Shown in pieces: positions 18,411-27,602 of a stretch of 27,602 nt of DNA (position 1 is its first letter; the number at the start of each line of letters is the position of its first letter). The notes under the pieces were generated by a model. That model was not told where the DNA came from. It saw nothing but the letters and a program-made list of their open reading frames with translations, and ran no database searches. The stretch covers positions 2,659 through 30,260 of the forward strand of contig MNCI01015650.1 of the NCBI GenBank assembly GCA_015680685.1. Direction: 5' to 3'. The position numbers and the translations under genes are program-made. The stretch comes from Gnetum montanum. Its lineage: Eukaryota > Streptophyta > Gnetopsida > Gnetales > Gnetaceae.

Positions 18411-18527
18411 AGAAACCTAGAGTGTGAGATCTAGGGGATCTAGGATCTATTTTTTGAACACTCGCCCATGAGTTTAGTTGTGGGGGAGATGCCTTATCCT
18501 GACTTAGGAGTTAATAAGTGCTTTTTA

Positions 18528-18815
18528 ACTTCTTTGTTTTCTACTTTTTGTGGTTTATAATTTTTGTCATATCTTTTTCCTTTCTTAATATTTTTTTTTT
18601 CATATTCTTTGATATCTTCTCATTTTTTTTATACTTTTTCATTTCTTGAATTTTTGATATTCTTTGATATTTTCATTTTCTTTTTATATTTTTCAATTTC
18701 TTAATAATTTCTCAATTCTTTGATATTTTCTAATTCTTTATTCATCTTTCATTCCTTTTATCTTTCTAATTCTTGATATCTTTGGTAATTTTTCATGTTT
18801 TGTTCCCATGTTACT
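18528..18815 (+). repeat. T-rich low-complexity tract
   Basis: About 290 bp of T/C/A sequence with repeated ttctttgatatttt and ttttcatttctt motifs and almost no G. Such tracts are known between the coding region and the 3' LTR of plant Ty3/gypsy elements. On the minus strand it is A-rich. Confidence 0.7.
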
Positions 18816-20949
18816 TGTAAATATTTTTGTTAATTTTTAATAAAACGCATTAAATAAGACAAGATGTAGTCCCAATAAGGTGTAGATTTCTGTATATTAT
18901 CAATCATAAGGGATTGATTATCTAAACAATGAGACCACAACATCCATCCATCCATTCCAATAATAAGATATTCTTACCATGGCCATAATGATATTCCTCT
19001 CATAATAAAAGTAGGAATAAACTTGTGATCATTATGCTTAGACAAAAGAGTGAAGAACCAAGTGGGAATGCAAAGGGTGTGAAATCAAGGGGATTTGTGG
19101 ATTCTCTTGAATTACGAATATGACTTATATCTTATTGCTTTGGTTGTATGATATCCTTGTAGATCTAACAAAAAATGAAAGTAAGAGTACAATAAGTGTT
19201 GCCTTACCATGTCACTAGAAAGACAGCTTACCCAGGTCTGAAGGTAGTCTTATGGTAAGGTTGACAAAGTTAAAAAATAAAATCCATGCACATGAATAAA
19301 TTTCTAAGGATCCCACTGGAAAGATAGGTTACCCATGCCTAAAGGTAGATAGCTTCTCTGAAATCTAAAAAAATAACAAGTGTAATGAATAAACTTCTTC
19401 CTTGGACAATATGCCAACTGGTAATACTCCTTGCAATAGTGGTAGTCTTATGGTTGTAACTATCAAAGAGGAAACAACACAATGTTACTAGAAAGTGGTT
19501 TGGACTTGGCATGAATCTTGAAAAGAAAGGTTAATGATTACTTTAACCACCGATTACACATAAGAATTCATTGTCTATGGTAAGATACCTCATGTCCCAA
19601 GTTTAGCAATCCCTTCTATGGTCCATCTCACCTCAATGTATACTTAATCATAACTTGTGGTTTTGTATAATATAGTATTATTTTCCCAATTTGGAAATAC
19701 TAATATGTATGTTTTGCTAGATAGGTATGTTTTACATTCAACTCCTTGAGTGCTTAAGGACACTTTTTGGCATGGTTATACAAGGGCACTAAGGGCTGGA
19801 GCCTACTTTGGGGAGGATCCACTTGTATAACTCTTGTTTTTCATACTTTGCAAGCAATTCTACATCATCTTGTGTCTTTCAAGATCATCTAGTATGCTAA
19901 TAAATACATCCCTTATTTTCAAAAATCTATCTATGAACTTATAATCCTTCATCCATCTTCTATACATTTAATAAACTTTCATTGCCCAAAATTCCTTCTT
20001 TATGGACTTTACACACCTAATTTTTAATATCTAAGCATCATGGCTATTTTAAGAGCCATTGAAAACATTTACTATCTTCCAAGCATTCCATTTGGCTCAA
20101 TTTTTCCAAGGAATATACATCAAAAAATTAAAATTTTTCAAGGTGATGTTATTAATACAATGTATGAGCCCCTCATACGTCATTGATTTACTATCATATT
20201 AACGATGTCACTTTGATAAAAATAGTATATATATCTATAGGGAGTTAGTGAATTTTTCACATTTCTCATTTGAAACAAGAGGAGCTTTTACCATTTTCTT
20301 TCTGAGCTCTAACACGCTGACTTCCACAAGCCATAACTTTGTTTCCACAACTCTAATTTTTGAAATTTCTACATCTTGTTGATCTCGGAATGCTCAAATT
20401 AGTTATGGGGGTGACATCAAAGGAATTGAGTCAAAGAATTTTTGAAAAATTTTCTAATGCTAGAAGATAGTCCAAGGATATATAAGATGAAATACTGAGG
20501 TATTATCATGAATTAATTACATTTAAGCCAAATTATTAAATGAATCCTCTTAATAAACCATTATAATAAGTGTGGGAGGTCATGAAAATTAAAAATGCAT
20601 CTCTTAGGGGGTATTATCTTAAAATTTTTCTAACCTTGCAATCATCCTAAACTAAAAATGTGATCTAACTAAAAGTACTAGAAGGATTATGAACCATTAA
20701 ATGTCGATGTAAATACTTTGGTAATCCTAAGCTCTTGAATGATTATAGAGGGCCCTGAAGAGGATACCAAAAGGAGGACCATCACAACTAGGAAGCAAAA
20801 GACTAAGAGGTTGAGGAAGAGGTTGCACTTGAGAACAAACCCCACCAGAAGAGCATGCGGAGCAAGAAGCACAATCTTTCAGCATTCACCAACAAACACC
20901 TACTATTGAACACTCTACCCAATCAAAGGTAGAAGCACCACAAATACCT
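18816..20949. other. Non-coding 3' region of a Ty3/gypsy element (probable)
   Basis: No open frame or domain was found. The sequence cactagaaagacagcttacc (19210-19250) recurs as cactggaaagataggttacc (19312-19350), each followed by ca.g.ct.aaggtag; a weak third copy is near 19490. The stretch actttggggaggatccactt (19808+) resembles the tttggggacaatg-type sentences found in the 3' non-coding part of Athila-like elements. 20230-20420 is unremarkable. Confidence 0.4.
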
Positions 20950-22620
20950 GAATAAGGATAGTGCCTCACATTGTTACCTGAATACCTCCATGTCATCTAG
21001 GAAAGGTTGATTATGTCCACAGTCATTGTGGAACTAAATTTTGGCCCATTCATGGAGTTTGATCTAGATGTCATAAGGACATAGCTTTAATTAGCTCTCT
21101 TATGACCTACAATATCAACCAGTGGTGCATGGTACTTAAGGAAAACTTTTCAATTCTGGAAAAATAAATAAGTCAATGCTATTGTGAAGATAGAAGGAAT
21201 TTCAATATCATATTCTATAGAGGTGATAGCCAAAGCCATTAACTTGTCAAACAAAGGGGCTAGCATGACATAAATATCCACAAGGTTTGATACCGATGCA
21301 AAGAGATTGTGGCTAGACCAAGCCTACAGTAAGGAGGATAAGGAGTATAGTGAGATCACTACAGAGGAAAATATATATTTTAAGATTGGAAACTATTACC
21401 TGTTCCCAACTAAGAGGCTTAATAGGATATCAACTTATGTAACCAGAGGAAGTGCCATATTGATGGAAAAATTTAATGCCAATATCACCCATCTTTACTT
21501 CCTCAAAATTCAATGGTGATTTGAAGAGAAGAAGGCAGGGAAACCAACAATATCATTTCCCTACCTAATCAAGAAGTTATGTAAACAAGCAGGCATATTA
21601 GGTTATATAAATGATGTTTTGAAAAAAGCTCAAAATGCTTCATATGTTGAAATGTCAAAACCCATGTCTCTGAAAAAGGATCATTTGGAAAAACAAGTAG
21701 GTATTGAGGGAGCTATAGGCTCAACCCTTGTTGCTACTATTCAAGCTACTAGCCAACAATAGTAAGCAGGATCCAGTATCACCAACTGATTAGCAACATC
21801 AACAACAACAATAAGTTCCACTACAGTCATTGTAAGAATATACAACTTCAATGAGCCATCTACAACAAATTATAAACACCATAAGCTAGAAAACCAAAGA
21901 AGAGGCTAATCTCTACAAGGTTAGAGAGCATGTAGTTAGACCCACCATCTCAACAGACCTTACTAGTGGACAGATTTCATTGTAGTTAGGAGGAAGGGAT
22001 GATTGGTCACAACAAATCTCAGGGAATGCTGCATCATTCCAAGTGATCCTAGGAACTAGAGAAGGAGCCACAGTGATGGTCATGCAACATGAGTCATTTA
22101 AGTGATCATTGATCACATCAAGGAGTCCTTCAATATCCCTATTATGCCAATAGCTGATATCTCTAAAGTTTGAGATGCTCAAATGTTGGTTGGAACCTCA
22201 ATGACTTCTGCTAAACATGAAGATATATTAGACAAATTATTGCAAATAGGAAAATTCATACAAAATATTTTTGATATCCCCAGTGATATCGCCATAGTAC
22301 AATCTAAGTTAATCACCACCAAAGGAAAGTTGATCATGGCTGAGACCAGGGTAGAGCATGCTGAAAATAAAGTCTAGAAACTACAAGAAGAGCTCATAAC
22401 CTTGAGAGCAGAGAAAAGAGATCCAACATAGTTCATTATGCTTAACCAACTTGAATAGTTCAAAACAGACCATGTGAGATGCCTCATCGACCATAATATA
22501 AAGATGAAAAGAGAGAAGGAGAAGGCTATATGGGATGCATCAATGGCTAAAGCACAAACATATGCATATGCCAAGGTACTCACCACCCTTCAAGAGGAGA
22601 ATAAATAATTAGTTGTAGAT
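20950..22620 (+). pseudogene. Decayed reading frame of unknown family before LTR 2
   Basis: Most of it reads in one frame (position modulo 3 = 1) with about 20 stops. Recognisable stretches are KIEGISISYSIEVIAKAINL (21190+), an open piece at 21307-21519 with AKRLWLDQAYSKEDKEYSE, YFKIGNYYLFPTKRLNRIST and VTRGSAILMEKF, then PTISFPYLIKKLCKQAGILG (21545+). A charged, heptad-like C-terminal part follows (22210-22600: AIVQSKLITTKGKLIMAETR, KLQEELITLRAEK, MAKAQTYAYAKVLTTLQEE). I do not recognise the family. Its position just before an LTR and its coiled-coil end parallel the relic at 11.9-13.9 kb, so an element-encoded 3' protein is likely. An old host gene captured by the element cannot be excluded. 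Confidence 0.5.
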
Positions 22621-22647
22621 AATGCTTGGTTGAATAATGATGAACTG

Positions 22648-22716
22648 TGATATTGTGTACACGATATCGGGTCCATGATATTGGATCGACCATGCGATAT
22701 TAGATACCTGATATCG
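22648..22716 (+). promoter_or_regulatory. U3 array of GATAT palindromes with 14-bp period (LTR 2)
   Basis: TGATATTG (22648), CGATATCG (22662), TGATATTG (22676), CGATATTA (22695) and TGATATCG (22709) are spaced 14, 14, 19 and 14 bp. They lie at the very start of the LTR, just ahead of the TATA box, the place of an LTR enhancer. Confidence 0.65.
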
Positions 22717-22733
22717 CAGCTTGCCTCCTTGCT

Positions 22734-22740
22734 TATAAAT
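22734..22740 (+). promoter_or_regulatory. TATA box of LTR 2
   Basis: TATAAAT in gcttataaataagaggcagc, 86 bp from the LTR start. Its position agrees with that in LTR 1. Confidence 0.65.
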
Positions 22741-23459
22741 AAGAGGCAGCACCCCTTTGTTTCCACAATTAGAAGTTAGTCCCTTAGCCAAACTCTTATC
22801 AATTTTTCCCCTAGAGTTAGAATTATTTCTGCATGCCCACAGTAGGAGTCATAGAGTGAACGTATCTTTATTCAAGCATTGTGTACATGAGCACACTTTG
22901 TGTACGGAAATAAAGACGAACTTTATGATAAACCTTGCAGCATAAAAACTAGATTAATTAGTGTTAATTATCATTTAATTCTTTCATAGTTAATTAATGA
23001 TTTCTCTCATCCTACAACACTCTTAGTTAAATACACTTAGTACAACCACTTGAGCATGCATGTAGCGATTGGCAACCCAATAACAATTAGCGTTTAGTAA
23101 TCCTAGCAGCGTTGCATTGGTTTAGGATGTGTACAGAAAGTGGGAAAGGATACTGGTGTTAGGAGTACTTAGAACTTAGTTAATGAATAGTTAAATTAGA
23201 TTAGTTACTTAGTTATTTCTCTCCTCCATCCTTATTAGCATTGGATATAAAACACATAAAAGCCATAAAAATCATATGCCTCAAGCTTACTTAACCATAC
23301 AATCGTGACATACAAGTAAGTTTGGGGAGACAACGATTAATCAACCTGTTATTGTTCCATAAAGGCACATAGGCACTTAGTCCTTGGAATTCAATTGGAT
23401 CATGCATGAAATGCTCGTATTCATATGGTTGAGCATAGGGGTACCTCACCACTCATCAT

Positions 23460-23477
23460 TGGCACCGTTGCTGGGGA
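23460..23477 (+). promoter_or_regulatory. Primer binding site of element B (tRNA-Asp type)
   Basis: tggcaccgttgctgggga follows the LTR after one base. It differs from the tRNA-Asp-type PBS of Athila-like elements at two positions, one G to A and one C to T. Confidence 0.8.
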
Positions 23478-23596
23478 CTTAGTTGTTTGTGCACTAAGTA
23501 AAACTTAGGAAATCATTCACATCATTGGAATGAACCCTTAGGGTTGGCTAAGAAAAAAAACGAGATAACAGTACATTGCACACTAAACAAGACAAG

Positions 23597-25494
23597 ATGT
23601 CTTCTTCTTCACACAAAAGCACTTCACCACCTAGGACTAACACAAGAAGCAATTGGTGGCAGAATACACATGACGTTGATCCACCAATCCCTCAATAGTT
23701 TCGTGTGGTATATATTCATCTTGATAAATATGTACTCGACTTCACCTTTATTCTCCACCAAGACGAATAGCTGTGTTGGCGTGACTTGGAAGGTAACATA
23801 GTATTACCTCCCGACTGTTCAGTCCCAAGTATGCTCCTTCGTGCTCTCATACGAATAGGCATGCAACACTTACACATAGAGTACATTGCGTAGGATTATG
23901 ATTTGAGAGACTATCATCCCACCGAAGTGCAACATCAAAGGGATTTGCAACAGGAGAGACACCATAAGTCCTTGAAGGCAAAATGGTCTAAGGATGCCCC
24001 ACACATTTTAAGTGAAAGTGACAGTGATGAACCTACCTTAGGTAGTCACCCACATAACGATGTTCCTCACCTTAACTTTGGCCAAGGGGTTGTGTATTAG
24101 AACCTTAATTCTACTATTCACAACCCATGTGTTGATACCAATGGACACAATGTGTCCGAAAAAGGAATAAAGACACTGACAAGGGTGGGCATTCTGATCA
24201 CAATCGTGATCGAGGCAAAGACCACCAAAGAGAATGTAGTAGACACTGTCATGGTGGTGGTTCTTCTTCTTCTTCATCTTCATCATCTCCTTCACCCTCT
24301 CCTTCCATGTCTGGATGTAGCCATAGAGAAACAGATCGTGAGGATAAGGGCAAACAAAGTGGAAGTTACAAACGAGACAACCAAGATAGAGGACAAGGGC
24401 ACTCTAAGGAATCACACCATAGAAGAAGGGAGAGTAGGGAACCGTGTAGGAACCATAGACACTACGAACAAGATGATCATGATGAACCCCTACTCGCCAC
24501 ATGGAGCATGCTAGATATAATTGAGGCTATAAGAGTTCCAACAAGGCACCAAAAAGATAGTAGGATCAAGAGGTTAGACATGAATAACATCCCACAATTT
24601 GAAGGGGGATATAACATTGATCCTCTAAATCACTTACAAGCATTTCATGATGTGTGTACCTTGCAAAAAATAGAAAATGAATGGAAAAAGCTGAAGTTGT
24701 TTCCAGGGACACTAATAAAAGAAGTTGAAAGTTGGTACCAGTCCTTAGAACTAGAATCCATTTGTAGGTGGAGTACCATGTTAGAATTGTTCAACGATAA
24801 GTACCAAACGTACTCCCGAGTGTCTAACTTGCGAAAGAAAATCCAAGGATGGAAACAAGGAAGTTATGAACCCTTGGATGCTACCATGGGCTGCTATTAT
24901 GCACTATTACATTGTTGTCCTGGCCTTGGTTATTCGCAGCAGGATCAACTACACCATCTCATAGATGGGATTAGGCATGAAACAAGAAGAATCCTTGGGA
25001 CTTATGCCCAAGGAAGGTTATTTGAACTTAGGTTCCATCAAATTCATAGACTACTAGAGCAAGTTGCTAAGGAAGAAGGTGAACTATGAAAGAGAGAGAG
25101 AGTGGAAGAATATAACTGAGATCCTTCTCTTCAAAAGAAGGGAGTAAGATTCTGTGAGGATGAGGAAGAGTCACCACTCGAAGAGATGGTGAATAGAAAA
25201 ACCTTTTCTATTCAAAAGTTAGCATCAAAAGTATTGGCAAAGGTAGATCAAATGTGGGACTCCTTGGATAGTAGGTTTCAAACTATGCTTAAAGTAGTAG
25301 AGGAGTCTAGGAAGAGAGGTAGTGATCGTGACAAAAGGAAAAAGAGAGAAGCAGAAAATGCACATAACAAGGGTAAGGGTAAAGTTGCTATTATTGAAGA
25401 GGTTGTGGACTCAGATACAGATAATGATAGTGGATGTGAGATCTTTCAATATGACAATCCTAAGGCATGTTGCCCTGTAATCTCACATTTATAG
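23597..25494 (+). pseudogene. gag of element B, with one frameshift and several stops
   Basis: The start ATG at 23597 opens MSSSSHKSTSPPRTNTRSNW. The same frame continues with stops to about 24100, including LDFTFILHQDE, a stop, and DLEGNIVLPPDCS. Between about 24100 and 24172 it changes frame. From there one frame runs to 25494: a His/Arg/Ser-rich region with an eight-Ser run (about 24255-24280), then the gag core of PF03732 type (MNNIPQFEGGYNIDP at 24580, LKLFPGTLIKEVESWYQSLE at 24691, MLELFNDKYQTYSRVSNLRK at 24778, GCYYALLHCCPG at 24889), open from 24307 to 25089. Stops at 25087 and 25117 interrupt it, followed by a Lys/Arg/Glu-rich part and CEIFQYDNPKACC, ending at the stop at 25492. The cysteine pattern seen in element A is lost here (C-x2-F). 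Confidence 0.82.
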
Positions 25495-26626
25495 GAGTCT
25501 GGGGTGTATGCACTTAATCCATGTTTAAACAAATGGAAAACATCCCGATGGTTACCTTATTCCCAAGGTAATCCAAGGCAGTTCCACCAACCTTTAACGT
25601 ATTATCCAAGTGGAACTCGACCACAACCAATTGAGCAACATCAATAGTGGTAGCACCCACACTCATGGGGAATGCCACCACCAAGGCAACAATATCCTTA
25701 CCGACAACCTAACCCATATGGATATTACATGAAGCATATAATCTCTCCACATGACTCTGTTGGTCACGTTACACCCCAACATCACTACCAAGACCATGAG
25801 TACTATAGGACTCCCTCTCTTAGGGACGACATTCCAAAAGTATACCATCCTTCTAATCTGGCTGCATCTCTCCCACCAATAGCTCCATTACCACTTGCTC
25901 TAGCAATGCAAGGTGAACTCCTTGCTCAGCCACAGCAACGCAATGCCACAAGGGTTGTTAATCGTCAACCTACTATTGGTTTTGACAATCGTATGAAGAA
26001 AAGATCTTTCTTCAAAACCAATAGTCCAACCAAGCCTTTACAACCCCAAGTGGCTGAGTCTTTGGATGCCTCTATATCAACTAAAGCTTCCGAGCCCTCT
26101 TTGAACTTAACATCACATTTAATACATATGGTCATGTTAAGACATGCCATTACTGATTGGATTAAAGCTGGTCACCTTCCTAGGAAATTCTCTGATCTTG
26201 GGAGTCCCCTAATATATCTACAAATCACTAGGAATGAGCCATTTGGATTCAAGTTTTGGTGTCAACCTAATATCTCAAGAAATGTATAAGGCTTGGAACC
26301 TGTCCCCATTAAAAAAGAGCAATGTCCATTTAGAGTTAGTCGACTAGTCCATCATTGTTCCCTTAGAATTAGTGGAGGACATTGTTACCACTATTTGTGG
26401 GTGGTTGTATCTAGTTGACTTCCTAGTGATTCAAGTGAATAACAGTAAGGGGGACTTTCCAATCATAATGGGAAGGGCATGGCTAAGCACTATCGATGCA
26501 CACCTAGGTATTCGTGTTCTTTCCCTAGAAATATCTAAGGAAAATACTCTAAGAAAGATTGAGAAGAAGAAGGTTCCATGCATCGCATACAGTGACGCAG
26601 AGGGAAATTATGTGCAGAGATCATAA
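25495..26626 (+). pseudogene. Linker and protease of element B, active-site triad deleted
   Basis: Continues gag's frame through a Pro/Gln/Tyr-rich linker (stops at 25645 and 25651; open 25672-26289) into DWIKAGHLPRKFSDLGSPLI then YLQITRNEPFGFK. Comparison with element A shows about 14 bases missing near 26251-26258, exactly where A encodes the HLDLGS triad region. The loss also moves the frame, and VNLISQEMYKAWNL continues in the new frame from 26261. A stop at 26345 follows, then VEDIVTTICGWLYLVDFLVI and IIMGRAWLSTIDAHLG (26372-26560). The protease cannot be active. The DLGSP upstream of the deletion is not the triad: it sits before PLIYLQ, where A has DPEIP. Confidence 0.78.
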
Positions 26627-26879
26627 GTTGTGCAAAGTTTTAACATTGCTTGCATGTAATCAGTGTGCACAAATGATCAACATACAAAGGTGCCTATATG
26701 CAGTAGCCACATGACAAGAAGACACCTAGTGACTGATAGCTGATCAAGAAAGTAGCTCACTAACATGCATGGAACTAATTGATGGCTTGACTTGTGCTTA
26801 CATAGATAGCATTGATGCATTAGAGTAAGTCCACCATCAACTTCCTAGTTCTAACTTAGAAAACATCAACTAGGGGAAG
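26627..26879 (+). other. Decayed stretch between protease and pre-RT of element B
   Basis: No open frame remains. The bases agacacctagtg (26729+) echo agacacccagtg in element A (18077+), confirming that the two elements correspond here too. Confidence 0.5.
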
Positions 26880-27602
26880 TTGGAAATCCTTAAGAAATTT
26901 AAACAAGATCCCGTAGAGCTAAAACTATTGCCCACCGGTATGGAGTACATGTTTCTTAAGAATGGAAAATTGATAATCATCAATGTAAGACTTACTCTGC
27001 AACGAAAAGAAAGTCTACTCATGGTAATAAACAAGTGGTCAAAAGCCTTCACCTGGTCATATTCGGAATTAATTGGAATAGATCCTAGGATATGCCAGCA
27101 TAGGATTTATAGTGACTCCTCCATGAAGCCTCAAAAACAACCACAGAGGTGATTGAACCCAAAGTTGAAGCAAGTAGTGAAAGAGAAATTGAACAACTTC
27201 TAAAGGCTAGGTTCATATACCCCATTTCTGATAGCGAATGGGTTATCCCCTTGGTAATCCTACCTAAGAAGGGAGGCAAATGGAGGATGTGCATAGATTT
27301 CAGGCTGCTAAACATGGCAACATTCAAGGATCACTTTCTGTTGCCATTTGTTAACCAAGTCTTAGACACAATCGCAGGGCATCACTATTATAGTTTTTTG
27401 GATGGCTATAGCAGATACAACCAAATACAAATAGCCCTAGAAGACCAAGCCAAAACTACGTTCACTAGTCCTTGGGGAACATTTGCATATAAACAAATGC
27501 CGTTTGGCTTGTGTAATGCCCTTGCCACGTTTCAATGCTTAGTTCTAAGCATATTCCAGTAGTAGATAGGAAATGGTGTGGAAGTATTTATGGATGACTT
27601 CT
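26880..27602 (+). pseudogene. Reverse transcriptase domain of element B, partial and broken
   Basis: The pre-RT part (26880-27152) reads ELKLLPTGMEYMFLKNGK, then KWSKAFTWSYSELIGIDPRI and CQHRIY. It meets a stop at 27150 and a one-base frameshift near 27185. The RT core follows in the new frame: RFIYPISDSEWVIPLVILPK (27212+), WRMCIDFRLLN, HHYYSFLDGYSRYNQIQIA with the first catalytic Asp, and MPFGLCNALATFQ (27497+). Two adjacent stops at 27560 and 27563 come next, and the same frame then continues with GNGVEVFMDDF to the window edge, so the catalytic FMDD is present. RT copies the element's RNA into DNA; this copy could not be made as one protein. The remainder lies beyond the window. Confidence 0.85.

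Larger units (their letters stand above)
13955..18490 (+). mobile_element. Element A: Athila-like Ty3/gypsy retrotransposon lacking RT-RNaseH-INT
   Basis: In order: LTR (13955-14811), tRNA-Asp-type PBS, gag with many stops, retropepsin-like protease and a short pre-RT stub ending near 18410. It then goes straight into non-coding sequence with a purine run, gttgtgggggaga (about 18478-18490). The 2.5-3 kb expected for RT, RNase H and integrase are missing. The right end is uncertain: the element may stop in the non-coding region or extend to the LTR at 22648-23458. Athila-like placement rests on the PBS type, the gag pattern and the DLGS form of the protease triad, and is an inference. Confidence 0.7.
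22648..23458 (+). repeat. LTR 2 (811 bp)
   Basis: It starts TGATATTG and ends ACTCATCA, one base before the PBS. TATAAAT lies at 22734-22740. The second half matches the partial LTR at 1-488 along its length. The first half has tatctttattcaagcattgt...acggaaataaagacg in common with LTR 1. It is the 5' LTR of element B, and possibly also the 3' LTR of whatever lies to its left. Confidence 0.82.
22648..27602 (+). mobile_element. Element B: Athila-like Ty3/gypsy retrotransposon, runs off the window
   Basis: In order: LTR (22648-23458), PBS, gag, protease, pre-RT segment and RT up to its FMDD motif at the window edge. Its coding parts are close to those of element A where both exist. Damage: many in-frame stops in gag, loss of the protease triad, a frameshift and stops in pol. 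RNase H, integrase and the 3' LTR, if present, lie beyond 27602. Confidence 0.85.

Noticed and set aside
18478-18490. Purine run taken as polypurine tract with a 3' LTR starting TGCC at 18490
   Set aside because: The sequence after 18490 does not resemble LTR 1 or LTR 2, so a 3' LTR start here is not supported.

Overview
The window looks like repeat-rich nuclear DNA of a land plant. The reasons are a DUF247 (UPF0481) gene, a plant-specific family; remains of Athila-like Ty3/gypsy retrotransposons with LTRs of about 0.8 kb and a tRNA-Asp-type primer binding site; a plant-type RTE LINE; tRNA-derived SINE-like pieces; and AT-rich spacers full of small tandem duplications. A large genome such as a gymnosperm's would fit, but the sequence does not prove it.

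Layout. 1-488 is the 3' part of an LTR, followed by a short RTE LINE tail. 1227-3314 (minus) is the only intact protein gene: a 695-residue DUF247 protein with a hydrophobic multi-span insert in its middle, a VLERM repeat block and the usual C-terminal membrane anchor. From 3.3 to 11 kb lies the decayed surroundings of a former DUF247 cluster: two 5'-end fragments of the gene (7093-7239 and 8365-8483), copies of its upstream DNA, four copies of a conserved block with a splice-donor-like GT, LINE tails, an inverted pair of SINE-like units, a 5'-truncated RTE LINE (8938-9607), a strong hairpin and a possible MITE. 11.25-11.71 kb is a G/T-rich minisatellite.

From about 11.9 kb to the end the window is retrotransposon sequence. 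Element A has its 5' LTR at 13955-14811, then PBS, gag, protease and a short pre-RT stub; RT, RNase H and integrase are missing. Element B has its LTR at 22648-23458, then PBS, gag, protease and RT, and runs off the window. Both are dead: gag carries many in-frame stops, B has lost its protease active-site triad, and B's RT has a frameshift and two adjacent stops. A decayed coiled-coil-type reading frame lies just upstream of each LTR, so it may be an extra 3' gene of this retrotransposon lineage. The middle LTR may be shared by A and B.

The two least ordinary things are the DUF247 protein's architecture within its decayed cluster, and the start of the LTRs, where palindrome-like 8-mers recur every 14 bp with different core sequences in the two copies but the same spacing and the same distance to the TATA box.
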